Source: Chrysoporthe austroafricana (Eukaryota > Ascomycota > Sordariomycetes > Diaporthales > Cryphonectriaceae). Taken from it: a stretch of 64,000 bases of DNA. This document shows positions 46,414-57,916 of this stretch, piece by piece. The stretch is taken from assembly GCA_001051155.2 (NCBI GenBank), contig JYIP02000009.1, positions 310,001-374,000 on the forward strand, read 5' to 3'. The notes under the pieces are model-generated. The model was not told the origin of the DNA and did no database searches. It saw nothing but the letters and a program-made list of their open reading frames with translations. Within the stretch, counting starts at the first letter, position 1, and each line of letters opens with the position of its first letter. The position numbers and the translations under genes are program-made.

Positions 46414-47530
46414 ATGTCGACCCCAAATAAGACTTTCGTCTTCAAGAAGGTGCCTCAGGGCGTCCCGGTCCCCGGTCAGGACCTCGTGGTCGAGAATCGT
46501 CCCATCGATCTCGATGCTGTCCCCGAGGGCGGCCTGGTAGTCAAGAACCTTGTCGCATCTTACGACCCGTACATGCGCGGCCGGATGCGCGACTCCAGCG
46601 TCAAGTCCTACACGCCGGCGTTCGAACTTGGCGGCCCCGTAGCCAACCACTGTGTGTCCAAGGTTGTAAGGTCCGGCGTGCCAGACTTCAAGGAGGGCGA
46701 CCTGGTGGTGACCTTCGCCTCGATCGCGGAGTACGCAGTTATCCCCAAGCAGCTCGTCGCTGGCGGCCGGGTGACGAAGCTGCGCAACCCGTACAATCTT
46801 GACCTGGGGCTCTTCGTGGGCCAGCTGGGCATGCCCGGCCTGACCGCCTGGTCATCGCTCTACAAGATCGGCAAGCCGAAGAAGGGAGAGACCATCTTCG
46901 TCAGCAGCGCAGCGGGCGCCGTCGGCTCTATCGTCGGTCAGATCGCGAAGCATGAGGGATTGAGGGTTATTGGCAGCGTCGGATCCGACGAGAAGGCCGA
47001 GTTCATCACCAAGGAGCTCGGATTCGATGCTGCCACGAACTACAAAAAGGAGTCCCCGGCCGAAGCACTGGCGAGACTCGCACCGGAGGGCATCGACATT
47101 TACTATGAGAACGTTGGCGGCGAGACGCTGGAGGCTGCCATCGAGGCCATGAAGAATCACGGGCGCATTGTCGCATGTGGAATGGTGAGTACTTGCTATG
47201 AGACTAGAACTGAATAGGCCGGGAGCTGATGCGTTGGTACAGATCTCACAGTACAACCTCAAGGACCGGTCAGAGAGCTTTGGTATCAAGAACCTCACGC
47301 ACATTGTCACCAAAAGGATTACTTTCCAGGGATTCATTGTCTCCGACGAGGGATACGGAGCTGCCTACTACGAGGAGCATCAGAGCAAGCTGCAGCAGTG
47401 GCTCCACGAGGGCACCTTCAAGGCAAAACTTTCCTACACGAACGGTATCGACAACGCCGCCGAGGGCTTCGTCGGCATGCTCCAGGGCAAGAACTTTGGC
47501 AAGGCTGTTTTGAAGATCGCGAATGCTTAG
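46414..47530 (+). CDS. NADPH-dependent alkenal/one reductase (MDR superfamily, CurA-like)
   Basis: Two exons (46414-47184, 47243-47530; 58-nt intron) give 352 residues. The N-terminal GroES-like domain contains YDPYMRGRM, the substrate-pocket motif of leukotriene-B4 12-hydroxydehydrogenase-like reductases. The Rossmann domain has VSSAAGAVGSIVGQIAKHEGLRVIGSVGSDEKAEF (an AxxGxxG variant), and [33 protein letters not shown] follows. No zinc-ligand set is seen, as expected for this quinone-reductase-like branch. These enzymes reduce the C=C bond of alpha,beta-unsaturated aldehydes and ketones and detoxify lipid-derived alkenals. The start follows a CAACCACCATAATG context. Two upstream in-frame codons could extend the ORF, but they give an atypical N-terminus. 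The protein is likely cytosolic. Confidence 0.93.
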
Positions 47531-50500
47531 ATGCCCTGTGCGCTCGATGCAAGTCGGCGTAGGCTCTGTGTGAGCCAGCCAATGGAACATATAACAGAAA
47601 ACGGCCCCAATCAGATTTCGAAGAAAGAAAAAGAGTAAAAAATCGAAATAACAAAGAGGCAAAGCTCCAAATGTCCATATAGCAGCCTCTGGAATACACG
47701 GGCTCTCATGCCTCGATGTCAGCAGATCAGGCCGCTGGCTTGCCACCATGGATGTTGCCTCGAGTGTCAGGACGGGCACCTCAAGTCAACACGATGCTTG
47801 AAAGTATACTATAGGTATGCCGAGCAAGGACTTGGGATCCACAGGTTTGTGCCCACACAGTCAGATCACACGCAAACTATCTTTAGATCTCCAAAGAAAC
47901 ATTGATATTATTATCTCCGTCAAGCAAGATAATTATCTTTATTGGTACACTGAAAGGCACATCGTCGACGAGCCCCCTCTGAAACCCTAAGCTCATCAGG
48001 GACGCTAATTAAGAGTCACAAGGTTATGCGTAGCAGAATTCGAAGTGACGTTGCACTTGACGGATAGCGAGATTAGTAAGAAGACGAGAGCGATCAGAGA
48101 ATCCCTGGACGAGTCATCTTTGGATGGTTTATCGATTGAATATGGTCTGCGCGGAGATATCGCTTATAGGTCAACTCTTTGCAGCTATTGTCATTGCAAT
48201 GCTGATTTACTACTTAAACTTATGGTGCTAGCATCCTCGTCCTGACTCACTTATCTACCATGATGACTCAATCTACCTGCGTATCGTAAGAGAATGCAAG
48301 GCCGGCGCGGGAGGAGCACTTGCAAAACCTGCCTCCCCAGACTTCACCAAGACTATGACCAGGGCCTCGTCCACGGTCTGGGCTTGCTGATACATGGCCC
48401 CAACCTCACCCCCTTCCCTCAAGTGAGCCCAAAACCGAGTCCAACATAAGTCATCAACGTCAACCCGTAAACTACGATCCTCAGACAGAGGCATAGGTAG
48501 GTCAGCAAACGAATGAACCAAGTGTCGGCCCAATCATCACCGGAACTGTGCTGCGGAGGGCGACATGGCATACAACTTTGCCCACGCCCACGGGCACAAG
48601 AGTCAGCCCGTCGTCAAGCTATCGGATTTAGCACAAATATGCACACATTCTCGGCTCGCGGATCTCCCGCTATGGCTGCGGAAGACAGAGCTTGTGATGA
48701 GAGGCTGGCCTATGAACGCGTAGCTTCAACGGTGCACAGCTCAAGAATGATCGCTAATGAGCCAGCGTCATGTAGATCGTGATCGAGCTTCTGAAGCGCT
48801 ACTGATGTGGTGCTGCATGACCCGGAAAGGGGACGTGTAAGGAGAATTGTGCTCAAAAATGGTGTACGTATTTATTTGTAGTTCTAGATGTGTTTAGTCC
48901 TTCTACGTGTAATTGAACTTTCCTTATTAGGCACTATAACTCATGTAGATACCTTTTTAACTTGACAGGTGATCATGTTGGATTCACAAACCGTTCCTGA
49001 GGAGCAGGGTGGGCTTCATGCCCTCATCCGCTGCCTTGAAGTAAGTGCCATATGGGGATGTCAAAGTCTCCCTTAGCGCCTGCTTCAGGGCGTGCCGCTG
49101 CCGAGGATAGCCAGGACTCGACTGAAACAGCTGTCTTTGGCTCTGTGCAAGGGCACAGTAGAAAGCATCCTACCAGCTCTCGAGATCGCCAGCCCTGATG
49201 GCCTAGACTAACGGCATCAGCTCTCTGGCTCACAGCCCTGGTAACCCTCGTAGATAAGACTCCAAGGAGCCCTGGTCGAAGCTCTCGTCCCGCGTGAAAG
49301 AAAATGTTAATCATGTTGATCTTTGGAGGTTGCGGTTGAGGTCCGGAACCAGAGACTAGTGAAAGATTCAAATTGATCTACCGTTGATACTTCAGAGACC
49401 GGGTGCAGCCTGCACCGCCGCAGCGGTGGCTCGCCCAGGAGTAATCCTTTCCAACAAGCTGGGCTCCACGGAGGCTCTAGGGTCACCCGGACGTCAATAT
49501 AATACCCCAGGTCAGCCCTGCAGCCTCCTGCATACACCGCTAGACCCTATACCGGGGGATCACGGGGCAGAACAGCCTGCTGGGGCGTCATCGCTGGCAC
49601 TTTTGCTTCTGAAAGCGGCAGATCAGGAGACAGCCGGGCACTTATTGCATGTTCCTCCGGCTATGGGTGCCGGCCTGCCAGCAAGCGACCTCGACAGTCG
49701 TGAATATACGCACCCACCCGATGCCGGCTGTAGTGGTGATCTGAGGGCTCGCGGGTGTCGTGGTGCATCACGGCAAGCTCAGTCCATCAGAGCACCGCCA
49801 TTCTCAAGACGACTGACCACAGAATCTGGTTGATGGGAACCCCTATGGCGCTCGCGATGGCACCGCTGTGTGTGATGGTGGCCGTGCGGCGTGCGGTTCA
49901 AAGCAGCCTCTCGCAAATGCCGTCCACGCCAGCGGCCAGCAGTGACGGCCATGGCTATCAGTCTATCAACTGCCGCGCAGCAGGGTGAGCTGAACTCAGG
50001 GGGGTGTCGACCCATGGAGGCGGGAGGGCTGCAGCGTGGCAGCACCACGCACGTGCATGGGAGCCCCTGAAGGTCCAGCATGACGTCCAACATGCATGCC
50101 CTCGGCATGTACCTAGGCATCTCCAAAACTGCAGACAGACACGCTGACTGGCTGGGCGCAGGCGGGCCATGGCTCCAGGGGAAGCAGATCCGGGCGACGC
50201 CGCCCTGCGACGTGTTAATGTTTGTCAATCCCCGCCTCGCAAGAGGGAGCAGGACAGACAGCCCGTGCACGGAGAAAATGTCGGCGACCAGTGGACGCCG
50301 GCGACCCGGCCACCGCCTCCTCCTGCGGTCCTCCGCCCGATCTTATCTCCACGTGACCCGCCTGAAAACTGGCGATTACGCAGCACGACATCTGCAGGCC
50401 ATCTTGCAAATCAGAGGCTGCTTCCCCTAAGGGACTATAGGGCACACGGACACAGCCCTCAGCACCACCCCTGAGCCCCTATTTTAAGGCACGCCGCGCA

Positions 50501-50774
50501 GAGCAGCCAGCCCTTCCGTACGATCTGGCACCTCTGCTATCGTCATCGGGTCCCGATTATCAAATCACGTCCGGGGAGAGCCAGCCTGGACTGTGGTCGC
50601 ACCGGCCCGGGGAGGGTTCCGCATGACCGCACGAGGCAGCAGGTCGACCGACGCCAGGCGTGTTTCCGGCCCACGGGGGCGGGCCCAGATCCGTGTCCAT
50701 ACGAGGGAGGGGGACCTGTGTATACGTACGCTCCAGACAGGGTTGTGGTTCCCTCGACGATAAGTACAGGCAGT
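47531..50774. other. 3.2-kb intergenic region, GC-rich in its right half, no supported gene
   Basis: The left part is unremarkable. From about 49.4 to 50.7 kb the DNA is GC-rich and many chance ORFs of 90-160 codons overlap in several frames on both strands. None shows a recognisable domain or consistent splice signals. This is the promoter region for the FAD oxidoreductase gene. Confidence 0.45.
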
Positions 50775-52323
50775 ATGCCGTTAAGAACGGCGACCATGCC
50801 CGCCGGGGCGTCCCTCCGCGCGATAGGCTTTGGAGGTCGCCGAGGTTGCACTGCGGGTTGCCGGTACGGATACACAACATCAGCCCTCGCAGCCAGGGCC
50901 ACTCACAACAACTCCTACTACAACAACTACTACAACCGCAGCAAGACCCTGTCGGCATACGCTACCATGGGCACCATCACCCCGCCACGGCAGTTCCACG
51001 GATCGCAAGGCTGGACGAGGATGTACTCGAGCGACCGCAAGTACGAGGCAGTGGTCGTCGGCGCCGGAGCAGGCGGTATCGGCGTCGTTGGGCACCTGCT
51101 GGAGTTGCAAGAGAAGCCGATATTATGGGCTGACGACCAGTTCAACGGTGGCCGGCTGAACAAGCACTACCGCGAGGTACCTTCGTGAGTCTCCCACCCC
51201 CTCACCACGCCCGACCTGCCCACGTGACACTCCCTTAGCTAACTTGTGACCCCCCTTTTCAGGAACACCAAGGTTAAGTTCTTCACTAAGTACGCCGAAG
51301 GGGTGGAGGCTTTCAGGGCGGTCGCCAAGGAGGCGCCCGAGCCCAATGCCATGAGCCACCTTCTCAGCCTGGATCTGGAGAAGACATGTCACATCGCACA
51401 GGCGGCGGACCTGTGTCTGATGTTGACCGAGGGGCTTGACGAGAGCAGAGACGTGTTCAAGCACCAGGGCAAGGTGACAGACGCCTCATGGTCGAACGTG
51501 AGTCCTCACCCACTCATCTGCCGATCAAGGATCCTGGACTAACACATCCCAGTCAACCTGGACCGTCTCCATCTCACCGCCAGACTCCTCATCTCAGGCC
51601 ACCCAGGTCGACTCGAGCCGCCTCATCCTCTGCACCGGCTCCTCCCCCATCAGTGGGCCCCTGCCCGCCCACCATCTCAGCCCCATCCACCTGGACACGG
51701 CCCTCTCTCCCACCCTCCTCTCCGAGGCCCTCCCCCGCGACCAGCCGGTACGGGTTGGTGTCATCGGCGCCTCGCACTCCGCCATCCTCGTCCTGCGCAA
51801 CCTCTCCAACCTCGCCGCCTCCACGCACCCGGAGCTGCGCATCAAGTGGTTCACCCGGCACCCCCTGCGCTACGCCGAGGAGCGCGACGGCTGGATCCTG
51901 CGCGACAACACGGGCCTGAAGGGCGAGGTGGCCGTCTGGGCGCGGCAGAACCTCGAGCCCGAGGTCCTGGCCGACTCCCCCGTGTCGCGGCACCTCGTCA
52001 AGGTCGCGACCAGCCACGCCGACGAGGCCGAGACGTACCGGCGGGAGCTCGCGGACTGCACGCACGTCTGCCAGGCCATCGGGTACAAGGCCGACCCGCT
52101 CCCTGTGCTGCGGGTCGACGGGAGGACGGTGACGCCCCGGTTTGACCACGAGACGGGCGCGTTCGCGGATAAGGAGACGGGCGAGAGGATACCGGGCCTG
52201 TACGGCGCCGGCATCGCGTTCCCGGAGAGGGTGGTCGATCCGGAGGGGAACGTCGAGTATGCGGTGGGGCTGTTTAAGTTTATAAACTTCCTGAAGAAGG
52301 TGGTGCCGACGTGGAAGAGCTAG
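50775..52323 (+). CDS. FAD/NAD(P)-binding oxidoreductase (Pyr_redox_3/N-hydroxylase-like), probable mitochondrial leader
   Basis: Three exons (50775-51184, 51263-51497, 51553-52323) give 471 residues. The first ~95 residues are rich in Arg, Ala, Gly and Ser with no acidic residues until [28 protein letters not shown] is typical of a mitochondrial targeting sequence. [22 protein letters not shown] is the FAD GxGxxG motif, and [18 protein letters not shown] is a second dinucleotide (NADPH) motif. Near the end, [22 protein letters not shown] precedes a hydrophobic helix ([15 protein letters not shown]). The two-dinucleotide layout resembles ornithine/lysine N-hydroxylases and related flavin oxidoreductases; the substrate is unknown. 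In-frame ATGs at 50718 and 50796 are alternative starts; 50775 was chosen because it opens the presequence. The third exon is very GC-rich at third positions, unlike exon 2. Confidence 0.85.
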
Positions 52324-52693
52324 ATCGATTGGGCCTCGCTCAGGTAGTCCTTGGGCCTTGTCAGACGGGGGATGGTTTATTAGAGGGGTTGCATTGTCAA
52401 AGCGTCTAGAGTGCACACATTGTAGACTTGCATACCAGCGGAGAGCAGAGACAATATTAGCAATTCTTCTCACGTCTGGACCGTCTCTCACGCCTGCCTA
52501 GGTTACATAACTCGGCTCGTCGTGCACTTGGTTTGCTGTGTCGGTCCACCCCGGCCCTGCCGAGCCGCCAAGCCGCAACCGCCACTCCGGCTCGCCGAGA
52601 CCGCATTACAAACTCCCTTCGATTATTATCTACGGGCGCTGTTCGCTCAGCCTGGGGGCAACCTTCAAAAAAGAGGGTGCTTCGGCAAAAGGC
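52324..52693. other. Intergenic between the FAD oxidoreductase gene and tRNA-Thr
   Basis: This 370-bp stretch holds the 3' flank of the oxidoreductase gene and the 3' side of the leftward tRNA. No gene is seen. Confidence 0.5.
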
Positions 52694-52774
52694 TGCCTCC
52701 ATCCCGGATCGAACGAGAGACCTTCGCATTGCTCATGATACAAGTGCGACGCGCTACCACTACGCCATAGAGGC
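52694..52774 (-). tRNA. tRNA-Thr (anticodon TGT) with 9-nt intron
   Basis: Read on the minus strand, the acceptor stem GCCTCTA pairs with TGGAGGC and the discriminator is A. The D arm GGCGTAGTGGTAGCGC is eukaryotic A-box-like. The anticodon stem TCGCA/TGCGA encloses 16 nt: loop positions CTTGTA, a 9-nt intron TCATGAGCA after position 37, then A. The anticodon is TGT (Thr). In the precursor TTGT can pair with GCAA, made of the intron end plus A38, as is common for nuclear tRNA introns. The T arm is TCTCG-TTCGATC-CGGGA. Total length is 81 nt. A CAT triplet inside the intron could mislead a scan into calling Met. Confidence 0.9.
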
Positions 52775-53920
52775 TCCACGATTTTCTGGTACCGAATTTT
52801 AAACGAAAGAAGATGTATTATATCTTTTGTTGAAAATGATTTTGAAGGATATCGTGGGAAACGCCTTCGACCTGAGGACTTATTGTCGAAGACTTTATTC
52901 TAGGCGCGTAAAATTGCCAGATCAACTGCCAGCTTATTCGGAAAACTGAACTGGTCATCAAGAACGTGCAATTTCGTAGGGGTTGACCGGCGAGTGTCGG
53001 GTAGTATACGATACTCAATCAGATACCATGAACTGCATAGTTAGCGCAGGATATGGCTATCGATGAGGACGCATGTTCACGTGCCGCCCTTTTTCCTTCC
53101 ATTTCCTTAGTCTCGTCAGCGATCGTGGGCGTCTTGTACGCAGTAGAAGCCTCACCCTACATACAACACAGCACAGTATTCAGAATCGATGAGGATTGGA
53201 GACCTTAAAGATGCAAGCTTGAGACTGTGATACAGGATGAGCTTTTATGAGATGAGAGTATACTGGCTCTCCGACATTCTACGTGGTCTTAATAGATGTT
53301 CGAAACGACCATCAGGTGAACGGGAGCGGAGCGTCCGCAGACCTAATAGCGACTTTCACTTGTAACTGATAGAAAACACCACTGCTCCAATAAGCCTCTT
53401 GTGCTTCTTTCTGTGTATGTACAAAAGTCTTTCCAGCGGTCGGTGGTATTGATGCTGGTTCTCTTCTCCTGTGTATATAGAGAACCACGAGCCACTTTTA
53501 GCACACGTTCGTGGACGGCTATGTCAGATCCCCGATAGCTGCTCGCTATACTGCAGTATTAGCAGCTCTGGAATATGTTCAAAGTTATTGGCAAACACTT
53601 TAGCTAGGTAGATGGCCGAGAACAAGCTGCAGGTATTTATCCAGTGCTCGAGACGGCCGATACCGCGCTTTCGTCAGCTGTTGAAAGACTGCCTTGAGTC
53701 GCGTCGCCAAGCAGACTTACCAGCAAGACACGTTCTGCATGTTGGCCGTAGTATCGAACGTCCTGAAGAGGAAGTGGAGTCGTTCGGTACCAGACCCGTG
53801 AGCCTAGTTCGCTTTCCGTGACACGCACGATATCCACTTGAATATATGTATGTATGATTCAAAAACTCTGTGGTATCATGCACAACATAATGCACAAAAC
53901 AAGCCAATGCAACAGAACGC
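52775..53920. other. Intergenic region, nothing recognised
   Basis: This 1.15-kb stretch lies between tRNA-Thr and the 3' end of the ASST-like gene. Small ORFs lack motifs. Confidence 0.5.
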
Positions 53921-55946
53921 CTAAAATATCCTTTTTAGAACCCATACCCCAAGAGCAAAACCGACCAATCTCAGAACCATGCCTGACCAGTCGCCTGTGG
54001 CCCCCTCTTCGAAGGTGACGAAGAGCGTTCCTGAGACCACCACTGGCTCTTCTGGCACTTCTGGCAACACCACTTCCGTCACTGGGTACTCAGCCGCCGA
54101 GACAACCCCAGACTTCAGCTCCACAATTCCAGTGGACCCTATTATATCTCCGACGTCGTTCAGGGCCGCGGCTCGGATATGCGTTGCGTTCGCCAGGCTT
54201 GGCAGCCAGAACTGTGTCTCGAAGCCGTCCCTGTCAGAGATGGCCACGGTCTTGTTAGCTCCGTCGAGGTCATCCGGCGAGTTGCTCGCCAGCAGAGCCC
54301 ATTGGTCTACCTCCGTCGCGCCGTTCCAGCTGACCCAGACGTCCACATCCCCATGCTCCTCGCCTCTCTTTGCTGCGATATCCGGGTTCCAGTACGGCAT
54401 GCCGTACCAGTCCAGCTTGAAAGCCCTGTAGTTGTCGAGGCCTTCGTCCCTTTCCGGCCATATCCTCCACGGGCTGAATTGCACATCAAAAACGCACTCG
54501 CCATCCGGAGTGTGTTCCGTGAACGACGGGTTGCGCCCCCAGCCGATGAAGACGTTGCCGTTATCGAGCACTTGTACACTGCCCTGGCTCACGCTGGCGA
54601 GCCCGGATGGGTGTTGATACTCCTGTAGGAGCTGTACGGTCTTGTTTGCGCCCTCGGTATCGATGCGAATGTGGACGCCGCGCGAGCAGAGGCCAGGAAC
54701 ACATTGGGAGTAGCCCGTCACTCTGAGGTCCCCGTCGATAACGTGGTTGTCAAAGATCGTCATCTCCTTCTCGTCGCTTCCCGGATAGAAGACCGCATGG
54801 TGCTGCCATGCCATGGTGAGCAAGGGCGAACTGAAGTCTTTACCGTCTGGATATGGGAGCTCTGTGAAGTCGTTTGCCTTGCCGCCCAAGGTCCAAATGA
54901 TCTCGCCCGTCGTCCCGTTGATCATATAGACAGAGTGCATGTGTCGTGCTGACACCAGGTAGTTGCCAGCTTTGCTCTTCTGTATACTATTGATGTGGAA
55001 GAAGTCCCAGCTATCCAACATCAGAAGTTAGCCTTTGAAGAGCAGCGAGAAACTTGCAGAGAAAGAACGGGGGTCTTTGGGCATAGCAGTCTCTCTTGGC
55101 TTGCAGTTCGAACTCCAGAGTGAAACCCCGCTCTTGGACACCCGAACGGAGGGGAGGTTGCTCTAAAGTTCAAAGCAGTCGGGCAAAGCCCGAAAAGGTC
55201 AAAAAGACTCACCCCGACCTGGGATTTCCAATATCCTGGTATGAGTCCGCCATGTTGATGTGGTCTGACGCACGCCATTGAAACAAGACCTCGTTGGTGT
55301 CAAGATCGATCTCCTGAAATATGCTGTCCTTTATGTACCCCCTCCCAAATCGGTGCGATGTGGTCATGTAGGGGCTCAGATCCCAGGCGACCAGTTCGTA
55401 CGCCGTCACGAGAGCCGTGCCGTCGCCCGTCATCTCGAACTCGTGTATGTCCGCCTTGACCTTCAACTTTTGGGCGGAGACGAGGTACATCTCCCTGTAC
55501 GTCTGGTCAAAGGCGTGCGCGTACCCGTCGCCCAGCCCTATGCCGCTCATCGGGCCGCCGTAGAAGGTGAGATACGACGACCCGCGGTCCTCCTGCACGC
55601 GCACGTTGAAGCAGGCGTCGAACGAGCGGTTGATGTACACCGCGCTGAGGTCATCGGTGTTGAGGATCAGCGGCCCGGAGTCTCGCGGCGGGGACGCGAC
55701 GCCCGAGTTGTGCCCGTCGTGCCGCAGGAAGATGTGCGAGCCCGACTTGGACATAGCCGTCTTGTTCCAGATGTTGATCTGGAGCTGCGGCGTCCTGGCC
55801 TGGACGGACTTGTAGACATTGTTCGGGAAGACGCCGAACTCTGCTGCATTGTAGGCTGTATAGTTCTGGTGGATTTCGTCTGCCCGTCCGAGCGCGGCAG
55901 CAAAGAGGGCGAGGGCAGAAACAAAGGCAAACATCGGAGGAAACAT
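53921..55946 (-). CDS. Arylsulfotransferase-like (ASST, Arylsulfotran_2) secreted/membrane protein
   Basis: Two exons (55213-55946, 53921-55010; intron with donor GTGAGT, CTAAC branch and acceptor GATAG) give 607 residues. The N-terminus is a signal peptide (MFPPMFAFVSALALFAAALG). The body is a beta-propeller typical of fungal ASST-like proteins: SHIFLRHDG, LFQWRASDHINMADSY, then across the intron PRSGWDFFHINSIQ, GEIIWTLGGKANDF, WQHHAVFYPG, and GNVFIGWGRNPSFTEHTPDG. A C-terminal hydrophobic segment (GMVLRLVGFALGVWVLKRIF) may anchor it. Bacterial homologues transfer sulfate between phenols; fungal members are mostly untested, so activity is inferred and the protein may simply be a six-bladed propeller. 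Intron placement inside PRSGWDFFH supports the model. An in-frame Met four codons later is an alternative start. Confidence 0.9.
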
Positions 55947-57916
55947 CGTGGCCTACCGGCACTCGGGGAAAATCCCAGCGCGGTGCGATAGCGACTCCCT
56001 ATGAGAAGAAAGGCATAGGCTGGCTATCGCGGGGCAGCGGCTTGGAAACTGAGCCATGAAGTAAGGGCACCGACGAGAATCTTGGCGCACTGACGCAGTC
56101 AGTTAAGCTTGCAATTTTGTTTCTTCAAAACATATTGAACGTCTCCTTTTTTCCCCCCCCTTTGGAGGATCTCGCACGAGGTCGAGGGCCTTCGCACATG
56201 ATCCCGTTTCGGGGCCACTCCTTCATAATGGACCTTTCCTCGTTGGTTCAAGGGTTTCAGACAGGGTGGCGGCCGCGTAAGAATGCGTCTGCTATCAGAT
56301 GCACGGCCGATCGCTACTGTGGATATATTAGAAAACTTAGCGGATGCCAGGGGCGCGCCATCCCCTTTTTCAGAAGTGTCAAAGCCATGTGTCCCAGTCA
56401 TGTTTATCCACTGGTCAGTCGACCCCTGCCGCAAGGCCCGGAGATCCGGTGATGTCCCTCGGCTGTCGTTCGGGTTTCCGAACTGGGAGAAGACAAAGCG
56501 CGCCGGTGTGGGTCCGCCTATCTGCTATGGTACTATGTAGGGGTTGAATTTCTTTTATAACTCGAGGTCCCGCTACGGACCGGCCCAAGGTCGTGAAGCT
56601 TGCGCAGGCCAAGACTTTATCGCTTGAGCCGCATCGATCTTCAGAGACTGTCGTGTGACGTCCTTCCAGACCGGCGTCGAAGCTGGGCTCCCTCGGACTT
56701 GGGGAGTAGGCCGCTTCGCAAGGCCTGTGAGGGCTAAAAGCTTTGTAGAGCCGGCGGACTGGCGCACTCCGAGCCTCTAGCACGAGCTCAGTAAGCAGTA
56801 GATTGTTCTGGCCACATATGCATAGTTCTTGGGTTGTGGAGGTGTGATCAAAAGTGGCGACTTCTTTCGACAACAGCCATTGATGATTGTATCGTTGCTA
56901 GATGTGTTACAGTCAAGAAGTATCCTGCGTCCCTATCTTCTTTCAGTCCATGGCGCCCTATAACTCGGGCAGCTCTCCCGCGACGATCTTCATGCGTCGT
57001 GTTTCCCTCCCGGAGTCCGCGTCAGCACTTTCCCTCGCTTCTCCACCCAGCGTACCCCTCTGCGCGCTCCAGTCGCCGAGTCCGATCAGATTGACCCACA
57101 ATGTCTATCGGAATCTGTCTAAATCACCGGATGCGAGATCGACGACCCCGAACAGGCTGCTCATCTCGCGCAGCGCGCGAATCAAATTCCGAGACTCCGT
57201 GGGATTGAGCATTCACAAAGAGACCGCCGACTGCGAGCTGCTGCTTCTGGGCATGCGTTTCGCAAATGCATCCGGGGAGGCAATGCACTATACGACTACA
57301 GCGGTAATAGATCTTCCATCACCCTTTTGTGGGGTGCTATAGTTTCGTTCTCAGTCCACAACCCTGCTCCACAGCTTCATATTGGCCTGTCTTGACTTCT
57401 CAGAATGATCCACAAGTTTGACAGAAGACGTCTAACCGTGGCGGAGTGCAAATCTAAGCGTTTTACGCCACGGTGTGCAAAGCGCCAAGCGCTACACCTT
57501 GCGGTCACGGGATCCACAAACGACGATAACTACACGAGTTATACTCTGTAATTTTATGCTTAAGTCGTCTCATCCAAAATATATATCGTTTGACAGCTAT
57601 TATCTTTCTGACCTTAATAGATGTCCCTGTTCCTCGGCAATGGACCATACTTTGCATCGGCCTCTATCCACGACTCATGTTCTACTATTCTAACAGGGTT
57701 ATGAATTTGTGGCTCACTCTGATTCTACAGCTGCTTCATACTTATTTGCGCTTCTTAATATCAAACATCATCGGTAGTTGCTGTAGAAGCTGAATGCACA
57801 CACCCTCGAGGAGCAAGCCATGGGCAAAGGCCCCTGACCAAGTAGCTACTTAGCAGGGCAGGTAGAAAACCAGCGCGCTGTCTTCTTCCATCAGCGAGCG
57901 CGCGCCCCCCGCCCTC
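55947..57916. other. Intergenic: promoter of the ASST-like gene, 3' flank of the dehydrogenase gene
   Basis: This 1.97-kb stretch has a 146-codon plus-strand ORF at 56902-57342 and a 111-codon ORF at 56117-56452. Neither has motifs I recognise, and neither has splice partners. No gene is called. Confidence 0.45.

Noticed and set aside
49384..50430. Cluster of 100-160 codon ORFs in GC-rich DNA
   Set aside because: They overlap in several frames, which is typical of GC-rich noncoding DNA; no recognisable protein features.
51589..52491. 300-codon minus-strand ORF opposite the FAD oxidoreductase
   Set aside because: It is an antisense shadow of GC-rich exon 3; the plus strand has the conserved flavoprotein motifs and clean splice sites.
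52694..52774. tRNA-Met reading from the CAT triplet
   Set aside because: CAT falls inside the intron at the canonical 37/38 position; the mature anticodon loop is CTTGTAA, giving Thr(TGT).
56902..57342. 146-codon plus-strand ORF
   Set aside because: Ser/Pro-rich start with no domain, no splice partner and no clear start context; too weak to call.
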